The position numbers were made by a program, and so were the translations under genes. The notes beneath the pieces are model-generated. The model made no database searches and was not told the DNA's origin. It saw only the letters and a list, made by a program, of their open reading frames with translations. Shown piece after piece: positions 27,471 through 35,886 of a stretch of 64,000 nt of DNA. The DNA lies in NCBI GenBank assembly GCA_031428275.1, contig JANPPC010000014.1, forward strand, positions 11,409 to 75,408. Reading direction: 5' to 3'. This DNA is from Pseudobdellovibrio sp031428275 (lineage in GTDB: Bacteria; Bdellovibrionota; Bdellovibrionia; Bdellovibrionales; Bdellovibrionaceae). Position 1 is the stretch's first letter. Each line of letters opens with the position of its first letter.

Positions 27471-28208
27471 TTAAAATAAATAGTTCAGACCAACTTCTAA
27501 ATTGGTCGTGTAAGTCAAACGTTCTTCAAAACTGCCGTAGTCAGGGATCGGATCAACCGGAGTGCCCTGGCTACCGTCGCGAAGCACTCCCGCTTTAAAT
27601 GGAATTGGTGCCGTGTGAGCGTAAAAACGTAAATCAAGTTTTAGTGAAAGCGATTTTGTGAAATAGAATCTTTCGCCAATACCAACCGCTAAGGCCGGAT
27701 ACGACTTATGAACGTACTTAACCATTCCGCCTGCGAATGAACCATAAATAGTTGTATTGATTACGCCGTTACTAGTTAAGCTTAGCTTTCCGTAAAAGGC
27801 CTTGTAGTTGTAGTCAGCCATAAACGTATAATCTAATTTAGGTGCGCGGTTAAAATCTAAACCGAATTGATCTTTTAACCCCTGTGCATCTCTCGATAAT
27901 CCAGAAGTATTCTTCGCGAAAAATACACCAATTGAGTGAATATGATTGAAGTGATAATTAATATCGGCACCAAACTTCGTCGCGCTTGAAATGGGCTCGG
28001 TTAAAGCTAATCCACCAAAGACTCCGATATCGACGGCACCCGAGTCTTGTACATTACGGTTTTTTACGCTGACTGGGTTATCGAAAACGGGGTACACCGT
28101 CTCTTGCGTCAACTCATCTTTTGGAACATCAAGATCAGCTGCATGAGCTGCGGTCCCGCTTGCTACAATGGCTGCAGTTAACAAAAATTTTAAAACTTTT
28201 TTCGTCAC
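27471..28208 (-). CDS. Outer-membrane beta-barrel protein of the gliding-type cluster (GltA-like)
   Basis: This is a barrel of about 245 residues with a signal peptide (KKVLKFLLTAAIVASGTAAHA) and a C-terminal strand ending in Phe (LEVGLNYLF), the classic BAM-recognised terminus. I chose the GTG at 28208 because GAGG lies five bases upstream and it removes an overlap with kdsC; an ATG at 28229 is the alternative. It is the first gene of the gltA-to-gltG-like order and lies seven bases after kdsC. Confidence 0.86.
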   Translation of the reverse strand: MTKKVLKFLLTAAIVASGTAAHAADLDVPKDELTQETVYPVFDNPVSVKNRNVQDSGAVDIGVFGGLALTEPISSATKFGADINYHFNHIHSIGVFFAKNTSGLSRDAQGLKDQFGLDFNRAPKLDYTFMADYNYKAFYGKLSLTSNGVINTTIYGSFAGGMVKYVHKSYPALAVGIGERFYFTKSLSLKLDLRFYAHTAPIPFKAGVLRDGSQGTPVDPIPDYGSFEERLTYTTNLEVGLNYLF

Positions 28209-28215
28209 AAACACC

Positions 28216-28749
28216 TCAGTTTTTGGCATAATGCCCGTACTTTAAAATAAAACTACAAATCTCACGAACGGCCCCATTGCCACCCGGTCGTTTAGTTACG
28301 TAAGAAGCAGCATCGATGACTTCGTCTACCGCTTCTGGAACCGTCGCGCCGAACCCAACTTCTTCAATCAATCGAATATCAAAGATGTCGTCGCCAACGT
28401 AAGCCATCTCGCTAGGAGAAATACCCGAATCTTTTTGTAGCTGTTCGAATGAGGGCCACTTATCAGAAGCACCTTCGTAAAAATAATGTATTCCAAGCAC
28501 CTTGGCGCGCGCGCGTATATCTGCGGCGGTTGTCCCAGTGATGATTGCTAATTTGTATCCTGCTTCAATTAAAGCTTTGATTCCGACACCGTCGCGAATA
28601 GAAAAAAACCTTTTCCATTCACCGTCTGCGTCCATCCATAACCGACAATCGGTTAGAACCCCGTCAACGTCTAAAACCAACATTTTAATTGGGCGTAATT
28701 TATTTATATCTATACCCACGATTTCATTGTGGAAAATATAAATCGACAC
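28216..28749 (-). CDS. kdsC: 3-deoxy-D-manno-octulosonate 8-phosphate phosphatase
   Basis: KdsC releases Kdo from Kdo-8-phosphate, the third step of Kdo synthesis for LPS. The 177-residue HAD-family protein has the nucleophile motif LVLDVDGVLTD, the second motif IITGTTAADIRARA, and the metal-binding VGDDIFDI. It lacks a cap domain, as in the KdsC family. The start is a GTG at 28749 without a good ribosome site, so a start a few codons in is possible. It sits between kdsD and the outer-membrane barrel genes. Confidence 0.93.
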   Translation of the reverse strand: MSIYIFHNEIVGIDINKLRPIKMLVLDVDGVLTDCRLWMDADGEWKRFFSIRDGVGIKALIEAGYKLAIITGTTAADIRARAKVLGIHYFYEGASDKWPSFEQLQKDSGISPSEMAYVGDDIFDIRLIEEVGFGATVPEAVDEVIDAASYVTKRPGGNGAVREICSFILKYGHYAKN

Positions 28750-28855
28750 GGCAAGGAGTGTGCTTCAACTACGAGGACGAAGGTCCGTATGAATTGATAA
28801 AACATTTCATAAGCAAGACTTTAGTCGGTAGAAAGCAGAATGTAATTAGGTTTAG

Positions 28856-29833
28856 TTAGCGAACTTTCGCAGTTAAAAGGTCTTGGTAGATCAACATTCC
28901 GACTGGCTTCAGCGGATTATTTGAACTTTGGTCTAAAACAATTAGCATTTGAATTCGAAATTGCTCCATCAAAAACAAAGCTTTTTCAGCCAACTCACCC
29001 GCATCAATCGTGCGCGGAGAATGCGACATTAGATCAATTGCAGTTTTTGAAAATGGATCTTGGTTCTTTTCTAAAAAGCGGCGGATATCACCATCCGTAA
29101 TAACCCCAACAAGTTGCCCTTGGTCATCTAGCACGCCGGTGGCGCCGCGAACACTTTGGTGAGTCATCGCTGTTAAAATTTCTTTCATCGAAGTTTCTTT
29201 TTTAACAAATGGTAAGGCCGCGCCCGCTTGCATAATGTCTTTCACCCGCATGAGTTTAGCACCCAAAGAACCCGCCGGATGAAGTTCAGCAAAATTTTCT
29301 GATTTAAATCCTCGTTTATCTAAAACGGCCATGGCTAAGGCATCGCCTAGAGCCAAGGTTGCGGTGCTAGAGGAAGTAGGCGCTAATTGTAGCGGGCAAG
29401 CTTCGCGCCCAACCGAAACATCCAGTACGACGCTTGCCGCTTTGGCTAAAGTGCTGCCTGGTTTACCGGTGAAAGCGATCAATGAAACGCCATTGCGGGT
29501 GATAAAATTAATAATCGCATTGATCTCATTAGCTTCGCCGCCGTAAGAAAGCGCGATGACTAAATCTGTTTTCGCGATGACTCCCATATCGCCGTGACTA
29601 CTTTCGGCGGGATGCAGATACAACGCTGGAGTACCGGTACTAGCGAACGTACTGGCAAGTTTACGCGCAATCTGACCAGACTTACCCATACCGGTTAAAA
29701 TTACTTTACCTTTGCATTCTAAAATGAGTTCAACTGCTTTTTCAAATGAAGCACCTAAACGCGGAATTAACTGCATAATGCTTTCGGCTTCAATTCGTAA
29801 GGTCTGTTCTGCAATTTTTAAAACTTGATTCAT
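28856..29833 (-). CDS. kdsD: Arabinose-5-phosphate isomerase
   Basis: KdsD converts ribulose-5-phosphate to arabinose-5-phosphate, the sugar precursor of Kdo. The 325-residue protein has an SIS domain (about 35-170: VILTGMGKSGQIARKLASTFASTGTP, HPAESSHGDMG) and two CBS motifs (about 205-325: GVLDDQGQLVGVITDGDIRRFLE). It follows pyrG by six bases. Confidence 0.95.
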   Translation of the reverse strand: MNQVLKIAEQTLRIEAESIMQLIPRLGASFEKAVELILECKGKVILTGMGKSGQIARKLASTFASTGTPALYLHPAESSHGDMGVIAKTDLVIALSYGGEANEINAIINFITRNGVSLIAFTGKPGSTLAKAASVVLDVSVGREACPLQLAPTSSSTATLALGDALAMAVLDKRGFKSENFAELHPAGSLGAKLMRVKDIMQAGAALPFVKKETSMKEILTAMTHQSVRGATGVLDDQGQLVGVITDGDIRRFLEKNQDPFSKTAIDLMSHSPRTIDAGELAEKALFLMEQFRIQMLIVLDQSSNNPLKPVGMLIYQDLLTAKVR

Positions 29834-29839
29834 AGTAAC

Positions 29840-31525
29840 CTATCTTTTTTCCGAAGAAGCTTTAACGAATTCGGCAAATAACGGATGCGGGCTTAATGGC
29901 TTCGATTTAAATTCAGGGTGAAACTGCACCCCGATAAACCAAGGATGTTTAATATTTTCTAAAATTTCAACTAAGTTGCGCTCTTCGTTAATGCCGGTAG
30001 CGCGTAAACCATTTTTTTCGAAGAGATCTTTGTATTTATTATTGAACTCGAAGCGATGCCGATGGCGTTCAGAAATTATACTTTTTTTGTAAACTTTAAT
30101 CGCTAAGCTTTTAGGAGCCAATTTGCAGCTAAAAGCACCCAAACGCATTGTTCCGCCCTTGTCGACGACTCCGCGTTGCTCAACCATCGAATCAATTACG
30201 ATATTACCGCCGCGCTTATCGCCAATAAATTCACGCGAAGTCGCATCGCGAATCCCGCAAACGTTACGCGCAAATTCAATCGCGGCTAATTGCATACCAA
30301 AACAGATACCAAAAAACGGAACTTTATTTTCACGCGCATACTGAATAGCCGCAATCTTTCCATCGACTCCGCGAGTTCCGAAACCGCCCGGAACAAGAAT
30401 ACCTTTTGCCTCGATTAGAAGTTTTTTTGCATTTTTAGAATTTAGCTTTTCAGAATCAATATACATGATATCGAGCTTAACTTGGTTAGCGAAACCGCCG
30501 TGCACTAACGATTCATTCAATGATTTATAAGACTCTTTCAAATCGACATACTTACCAACTATGGCAATCTTAACCGTGGCTCGCGGAGAACTTTGAATTT
30601 TAGAAATTTTTTGCCATCCAGCAATACTGTACTTTGTTTTTTTCAAATCTAGGCATTCAACAAGCAGCTCATCTAAGTGTTCACCGTGCAAAGCCAGCGG
30701 CACATCATAAATGCTGCTTGAGTCTTTCGCCGAAATCACATGGTCTTTCTTGATTGAACAAAATAGACCGATCTTAGCTTTTAAGTTATCATCGATGGTT
30801 TTTTCACTACGGCAGACTAAGAAGTCAGGTTGTAAACCAATCTCGCGCAATTCTTTAACCGAGTGCTGTGTTGGTTTACTTTTTAATTCGCCCGCCACAG
30901 CAATATAGGGAACGTAAGTCACATGCACCAGTGCTGTATTTGTTGGCCCCAAATCAAGTCGCAGCTGGCGTATAGCTTCGAAAAATGGCTGTGCCTCGAT
31001 ATCACCGACAGTTCCGCCAATTTCAACGATTGCAATCTCGCTGCCTTGCGCCGCTTCGTAAGCGCGTGATTTAATTTCATCTGTAATATGCGGAATCACT
31101 TGTACAGTTCCGCCAAGATAGTCGCCGCGACGCTCGCGCGAAATCACAGTATCGTATATTTGCCCAGCACTCACTGAATTCGAACGCTGCATGGTCGCAT
31201 TCGTAAAGCGTTCATAGTGGCCTAAATCTAAATCTGTCTCTGCACCATCGTTAGTTACGTAAACTTCACCGTGCTGAAGAGGCGACATCGTGCCCGGATC
31301 AACGTTCAAGTAGGGATCGAATTTCATAATTGTTACTTTGAATCCGCGCGCCTCAAGCAATGAACCCAGGCTTGCAGCCGTTAACCCCTTACCGATAGAA
31401 GAAACAACCCCACCCGTCACAAAAATAAATTTTTGCTTCGATCGCTTTTGGGTCGATCGCTTAGTCGAATCTTTTTCTGAGGTTTTTAACGTAGACGCAG
31501 ATTTTTTAACTTTTGAAATTGCCAT
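29840..31525 (-). CDS. pyrG: CTP synthase
   Basis: PyrG aminates UTP to CTP. The protein has 561 residues. The synthetase domain starts FVTGGVVSSIGKGLTAASLG and carries the DPYLNVDPGTMSP segment. The C-terminal glutaminase domain has the nucleophile in FFGICFGMQLA and the dyad in QFHPEF. About 30 extra basic residues (Lys/Ser/Thr-rich) precede the usual N-terminus; whether they are translated depends on the start. Its place among kds genes fits a supply of CTP for CMP-Kdo formation by KdsB. Confidence 0.97.
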   Translation of the reverse strand: MAISKVKKSASTLKTSEKDSTKRSTQKRSKQKFIFVTGGVVSSIGKGLTAASLGSLLEARGFKVTIMKFDPYLNVDPGTMSPLQHGEVYVTNDGAETDLDLGHYERFTNATMQRSNSVSAGQIYDTVISRERRGDYLGGTVQVIPHITDEIKSRAYEAAQGSEIAIVEIGGTVGDIEAQPFFEAIRQLRLDLGPTNTALVHVTYVPYIAVAGELKSKPTQHSVKELREIGLQPDFLVCRSEKTIDDNLKAKIGLFCSIKKDHVISAKDSSSIYDVPLALHGEHLDELLVECLDLKKTKYSIAGWQKISKIQSSPRATVKIAIVGKYVDLKESYKSLNESLVHGGFANQVKLDIMYIDSEKLNSKNAKKLLIEAKGILVPGGFGTRGVDGKIAAIQYARENKVPFFGICFGMQLAAIEFARNVCGIRDATSREFIGDKRGGNIVIDSMVEQRGVVDKGGTMRLGAFSCKLAPKSLAIKVYKKSIISERHRHRFEFNNKYKDLFEKNGLRATGINEERNLVEILENIKHPWFIGVQFHPEFKSKPLSPHPLFAEFVKASSEKR

Positions 31526-31543
31526 ATACCGGCACTGTAACAG

Positions 31544-32275
31544 CTACTTTAGCGTGGCTTCAAGCTTTTGCAAATCTTCAGGAGTATCAACACCATATGT
31601 CGGTTTTTCGACTTTCAAAACTTTGATTTTAGCTCCTAGATGAAGGGCTCTTAACTGTTCTAAACTTTCAGATTTTTCAATCTGACATTGCGGAGCTGAA
31701 CAAAACTTCTGCAAGAAGCTTTTCGAGAACGCATATAAGCCTATATGCTTCATGGCTGGCCCATTAGGTGCAAATTGTTCGCGTGAGTATGGGATCGCAA
31801 ATCGGCTAAAATAAATCGCCTCGTTGTTGAAGTTAGTGATTACTTTAACGGCATTTTTATTGTCTACGTCTTCGACCGCTAAGGGGTGCGCCAAAGTTGC
31901 CATATCTAAACCTGGTTCGTTTAAAAAAGCCTTAATCAAAGGATCGATGTAATCTTTGTTTATCATGGGTTCATCACCCTGAACATTCACGGCTACATCA
32001 AAATCTAAATCGCGTGTTGCTTCAAACAGTCGATCCGTACCCGTTGGGCAATCTGAGCGAGTCATCAAACAATCAACGTTTAATTTTTTACATAGCTCTT
32101 GAATAAGCACGTCGTCGGTTGCTACGAAAATTTTTTGAACCAAAGAGCTTGTTCTAGCTCCTTCAACGACCCACTGTAAAATAGGCTTACCTTTTAATTT
32201 GACTAAAGGTTTACCCGGAAACCGCGTTGAACCGAATCGTGCAGGAATAACCGCGATAATTTTCAACGGAATCAC
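31544..32275 (-). CDS. kdsB: CMP-Kdo synthetase (3-deoxy-manno-octulosonate cytidylyltransferase)
   Basis: KdsB activates Kdo with CTP for transfer to lipid A. The 243 residues include the nucleotide-binding AVIPARFGSTRFPGKPL at the N-terminus, CPTGTDRL and NVQGDEP. The start overlaps the engB stop by four bases. kdsA, the remaining Kdo gene, is not in the window. Confidence 0.96.
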   Translation of the reverse strand: MIPLKIIAVIPARFGSTRFPGKPLVKLKGKPILQWVVEGARTSSLVQKIFVATDDVLIQELCKKLNVDCLMTRSDCPTGTDRLFEATRDLDFDVAVNVQGDEPMINKDYIDPLIKAFLNEPGLDMATLAHPLAVEDVDNKNAVKVITNFNNEAIYFSRFAIPYSREQFAPNGPAMKHIGLYAFSKSFLQKFCSAPQCQIEKSESLEQLRALHLGAKIKVLKVEKPTYGVDTPEDLQKLEATLK

Positions 32276-32844
32276 TTCTTAATCCATGTGCGGTATACAA
32301 ACTCTTCAAACTCTGCACAACCCGCACGAGTCTGCGCCGATATCGGGTAAACATCCTCTAACCTAGACTGATTTTTAATTCGCGCGATAGCTTTAGCAAT
32401 ATCGTTTTTTGAAAACTTATCTGACTTAGTTAAGCCAACTGCGACCGGAAAATCATTCTTCATTGCAAATTGCGCAAGAAGCTCTTCATCTTCGGACCAG
32501 TCACGGGCCATGTCCATTAATAGAACCAATCCCGCAAGTTGCTCGCGCGAAGTTAAATAGTTCTGAATCATTTTTCTCCACGTAGCCGTTTCTTCGTTAC
32601 CGCGTGAAGCAAAACCATAGCCGGGCATATCGACAATAATGTAACTATTTCCCATTGCAAAAAAATTAAGTAATCGCGTTTTACCCGGCGACTGACTTAC
32701 CTTTGCGATTTTTTCATTAGCCCACATATTAATAAGTGAAGACTTCCCGGCATTAGAACGGCCCGCGAAAGCGATCTCTTTTAATTTAGTTTCCGGAAAG
32801 TCTCGGGTCTTCACGGCGCTTTTTAGAAAGGTCATTTTTGCCAT
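32272..32844 (-). CDS. engB: Ribosome biogenesis GTPase EngB (YihA/YsxC)
   Basis: This is a 190-residue single-domain GTPase needed for 50S assembly and cell division. It has P-loop GRSNAGKSSLIN (about 28-39), G2 GKTRLL, G3 DMPGYGFA, and G4 TKSDK. It is first of the minus-strand run engB-kdsB-pyrG-kdsD-kdsC and diverges from the FHA activator gene, with 184 bases between them. Confidence 0.96.
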   Translation of the reverse strand: MAKMTFLKSAVKTRDFPETKLKEIAFAGRSNAGKSSLINMWANEKIAKVSQSPGKTRLLNFFAMGNSYIIVDMPGYGFASRGNEETATWRKMIQNYLTSREQLAGLVLLMDMARDWSEDEELLAQFAMKNDFPVAVGLTKSDKFSKNDIAKAIARIKNQSRLEDVYPISAQTRAGCAEFEEFVYRTWIKK

Positions 32845-33028
32845 ACGGTCATGATCCTAGGAAAGATGTTTAAAATTAAGTTAATCTGTTTACGAAAATT
32901 TCTCAATTCTTAGATTAAGTCTTTTATTTCGGAAATTCTTGGCTCAGATCCAAATAAAGGCTCATCCAGCCCCAAAAAAGCGGCTCTTAACTTGAAATAA
33001 GTGTCTATATCAAGTCCTGGGAGGGAAC

Positions 33029-34282
33029 ATGGCACATTTTCAAATCGAACTATTAGATAACACAAAACAAACTTGGGAAATCGGCGACTACTGCAATATC
33101 GGCAGCGATTCAACTTGCGCAGTTCAAACTTCAAGTTTAGCGGTCGAACCTCGCCACGCCAGACTAGAAACAAAAGACAAACAATTACTTATTAAAGATC
33201 TTCGCTCAATAGGCGGCACTTATGTGAATGGAGCTCAAGTGTTAGAGGCTGTGCTAAAAGATGGCGATCTCATTTCAGTCGGAGCTTCAGAGTTCGTTGT
33301 TCACGACAAAAACAAAATCACAAAAGAATTTCCACTTTCAAGTAAGTGTGAATACTGGGATCAACAATTAAAAAGTTTAAGTTCAGTGGCCGCAACCAAA
33401 TTTCCGGTGCTTTTGCTGGGCCCATCGGGCGCCGGAAAAGATATCGTCGCACAGTCTTTACATGAAACTTCACCTTACGCAAAAGCCCCATTTATCAGCG
33501 TTAACTGCTCGGCTTTAACTGAAACATTGGTCGAAAGCGAATTATTCGGTCACATCAAAGGCAGCTTCACGGGCGCCGTAGCTGATCGTAAGGGTGCTTT
33601 TGAATCGGCGCGTGGCGGAACTTTATTTTTAGATGAAATCGGAGACTTACCTTACGGTCTACAAGCTAAATTGCTTCGCGCTCTAGAAAATAACGAGATT
33701 CGACCGGTTGGTAGCGATCAATCCGTTAAAACAAACGTTCGCATTATCGCTGCCACACACCAAAACCTATATCAAAAAATTCGCGAAGGAGCATTTCGTT
33801 CAGATTTATTCTTTCGTTTAAACGTCATTACCATTGAAGCTCCTGCGCTAAAAGAGCGCTTAGAAGATTTTGAAGAGTTACTTTATACATTTGCGCGCCA
33901 GATGAAGGTTCGCTTTTCTCACAACGCAATTCAGCTATTAAAAAAACATGATTGGCCCGGAAATATTCGTGAACTACGTAACGTGGTAGCTCGTGCTTCA
34001 GCCCTATATCCTAAAAAGTATATTGAAGAGCAGCATATCGATCTTCTACTAAACCGTAAAGAGCGCATGGCTCATGCTCAAACGGGCGTCAACTACTCTA
34101 CGACAGCCGATGCAAATCAAATGTCGGTGATTAAAGAGATCGAAAAACAAATGATATTGAAACGTTTAGCCGCTAACAACGGAAATCAAAAACGCACTGC
34201 AATTGATTTAGGAATGCCGAAATCAACATTGCATGACAGAATTCGCGCTTATGAAATTAATTTGGATGAATTTAAAGGTTAA
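33029..34282 (+). CDS. FHA-domain sigma-54-dependent transcriptional activator
   Basis: The 417-residue protein has an N-terminal FHA domain (about 15-95, GGTYVNGAQV), an AAA+ activator domain (about 110-335) and a Fis-type HTH at the C-terminus (about 385-417). Walker A is GPSGAGKD (131-138). The sigma-54 contact loop is GSFTGA (178-183), a permitted variant of GAFTGA. Walker B is LFLDEIGDL. The FHA loop has Gly-Ser rather than Gly-Arg, so phosphothreonine binding may be altered. GGGAGG precedes the ATG. FHA activators of this type are typical of myxobacteria and Bdellovibrio. The signal is presumably Ser/Thr phosphorylation, and target genes are unknown. Confidence 0.95.
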   Translation: MAHFQIELLDNTKQTWEIGDYCNIGSDSTCAVQTSSLAVEPRHARLETKDKQLLIKDLRSIGGTYVNGAQVLEAVLKDGDLISVGASEFVVHDKNKITKEFPLSSKCEYWDQQLKSLSSVAATKFPVLLLGPSGAGKDIVAQSLHETSPYAKAPFISVNCSALTETLVESELFGHIKGSFTGAVADRKGAFESARGGTLFLDEIGDLPYGLQAKLLRALENNEIRPVGSDQSVKTNVRIIAATHQNLYQKIREGAFRSDLFFRLNVITIEAPALKERLEDFEELLYTFARQMKVRFSHNAIQLLKKHDWPGNIRELRNVVARASALYPKKYIEEQHIDLLLNRKERMAHAQTGVNYSTTADANQMSVIKEIEKQMILKRLAANNGNQKRTAIDLGMPKSTLHDRIRAYEINLDEFKG

Positions 34283-34283
34283 T

Positions 34284-34314
34284 AAATCGTTTACGGCTTT
34301 ATAATAAACGATTT
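34284..34314. terminator. Bidirectional hairpin between the FHA activator and FliL-like genes
   Basis: AAATCGTTTA (34284-34293) pairs perfectly with TAAACGATTT (34305-34314) over an 11-base loop. The T-run is only partly outside the stem (ATTTTA). It sits exactly between two convergent genes and overlaps the stop of the FliL-like gene. Confidence 0.55.
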
Positions 34315-35100
34315 TAAAAGCACCCGACGTACTTGGCCCTGGGTTAAGTGCGAATTTATAATTATTCGGAACTGGTCACATAAATTCTGCTTGCCGGCAG
34401 TCGTGACCAGTTCATCATATGTTTGCTCTTCGACAAATCTTAATAACAAGTCTTTAAATTCAGCTTCACGATCTTTAATCTCGATGATGGCATCGGCCGA
34501 AATTCCTTCGACGTTTACCTCAAGAGCCAGCATCGGCGTTGGGCCCGAATTCTCAGAGCTCTTCACGTTGATAAACATTTTCGAAAGCGTCATCAAATTT
34601 TTTGAAAAACGTGGATTATCGTAAAATGATTCAGCTTCATTAAGTGGATTGTAATCTTTAACTTCTTTGTTCCAAGTGGCGTAAGAGTTTAAAAACAAAT
34701 TTTCTCGAAAAATATTTCGATTTGCACTCCAAACAAAAAAGACTGCAAAAAGAATGACTGCAACCAGTAGCCAAAATGAAATAACCAGCCTCGGATTCTC
34801 TTTGACATTGATAACTTTTTTTAACTGCGCAGTAAAAGAAATATTTGAAGCTTCCAGCGCAAGAATATTATCTAAGACCGACAGACTTGTACCTGGCGGA
34901 ATTTGTATTTCCTCTAGCTGCTTAATAAAATTTGGATCTTCTTCACCCAATATACTATCAATATCGGCTAAATCTTTCTCGGGATTTGTCTCGAGCTGTT
35001 CTGTCAAAAGCTCGGCAGAACCTTCGCTACTACTAGACGGGACGTCTTTAACGCCGGCATCTTTCGTTTTATCTCGATTTTGGTCCTTATTTTCACTCAT
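34291..35100 (-). CDS. FliL-like membrane protein
   Basis: This is a 269-residue bitopic protein. An acidic, Ser-rich cytoplasmic N-terminus (about 1-100) is followed by one membrane helix (SFWLLVAVILFAVFFVW, about 107-124) and a periplasmic domain. The end of that domain (IKDREAEFKDLLLRFV, TYDEL, GKQNLCDQFRIIINSHL, VLLKSFIIKP) has the FliL pattern of a regulator around flagellar stators. The long N-terminal extension is unusual for FliL, and no flagellar gene is adjacent. An ATG at 35100 is used; an in-frame TTG lies one codon upstream. Convergent with the FHA activator. Confidence 0.78.
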   Translation of the reverse strand: MSENKDQNRDKTKDAGVKDVPSSSSEGSAELLTEQLETNPEKDLADIDSILGEEDPNFIKQLEEIQIPPGTSLSVLDNILALEASNISFTAQLKKVINVKENPRLVISFWLLVAVILFAVFFVWSANRNIFRENLFLNSYATWNKEVKDYNPLNEAESFYDNPRFSKNLMTLSKMFINVKSSENSGPTPMLALEVNVEGISADAIIEIKDREAEFKDLLLRFVEEQTYDELVTTAGKQNLCDQFRIIINSHLTQGQVRRVLLKSFIIKP

Positions 35101-35149
35101 CAAAAAATTTTAATCACAGAACCCTCTATTTTGCACTAAAATTGTAGTT

Positions 35150-35848
35150 ATGAAGAAAACTTACGTCTATTTCTTGTCATTGATCAGTACTTGCTTTCTG
35201 ATCGGCTGCGCTGATATTCCGATTAAAACTGTCGCGCATGAAGAAACCAGCACTTCCGATAGGGCGCAAAAAAAAGATGGACCGGTAGCAAAAGATAATA
35301 CATCTGAAAAGATTTCTACGTCGAATGCGACACCTGTTAAATTGACTAAAGAAGAACTTGATAAATACGCTTACGAAATTGGTTTAGATCCACGTAATGA
35401 ACTATCTGAAGAAGAAAAACTTCAAGTTGAAAAACGTAAAAAAGTTCGCATGCTAGAACGTGCTCTTGATTCTCAAAAAGAGCGGCTACAATACTCAAAA
35501 GTTTTACCGTGGCTAAAGGATGATAACGAAAAATTAGATTATTTATCTATTCCGTCGATTGAAGGTCGCCAGGCTTGGGTAAATCGCAATAAAATTTGGA
35601 CGCGCGCCAAAGACTTAAAAGGTTTTGTTGAGGTCATGGAGTCGCAAGATATCGCGGTCGGAATGCCGGCCGACTACGTTCGGAAATCATGGGGCGAGCC
35701 CGACAATATCGAATCGAGCGGAAACGTTATTTATAAGAATGAACGCTGGAAATACTTAAAACAAGTCTCGACTCCACAAGGATATCGCCAAGAAAAACGC
35801 TACGTGTATTTCGAAGGCGGCCGGGTCGTCGGCTGGGAAACCGAGTAG
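35150..35848 (+). CDS. Lipoprotein with BamE/SmpA-like C-terminus
   Basis: The 232-residue lipoprotein has lipobox LIGC (Cys20). A charged, helical middle region (about 65-130, EEEKLQVEKRKKVRMLERALDSQ) precedes a C-terminal module (about 165-232: DIAVGMPADYVRKSWGEPDNIE, WKYL, RYVYFEGGRVVGWE) resembling SmpA/BamE-type repeats found in envelope lipoproteins. Function is unknown. It is a single gene between divergent fliL-like and convergent polA. Confidence 0.8.
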   Translation: MKKTYVYFLSLISTCFLIGCADIPIKTVAHEETSTSDRAQKKDGPVAKDNTSEKISTSNATPVKLTKEELDKYAYEIGLDPRNELSEEEKLQVEKRKKVRMLERALDSQKERLQYSKVLPWLKDDNEKLDYLSIPSIEGRQAWVNRNKIWTRAKDLKGFVEVMESQDIAVGMPADYVRKSWGEPDNIESSGNVIYKNERWKYLKQVSTPQGYRQEKRYVYFEGGRVVGWETE

Positions 35849-35886
35849 ATGATTTGCTCTTCGAAAAGGCCCCTATTCTAATAGAC

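Noticed and set aside
26561..28208. Reading gltA/gltB as citrate synthase or glutamate synthase
   Set aside because: Both products are signal-peptide beta-barrels; the shared names are a nomenclature clash with gliding genes.
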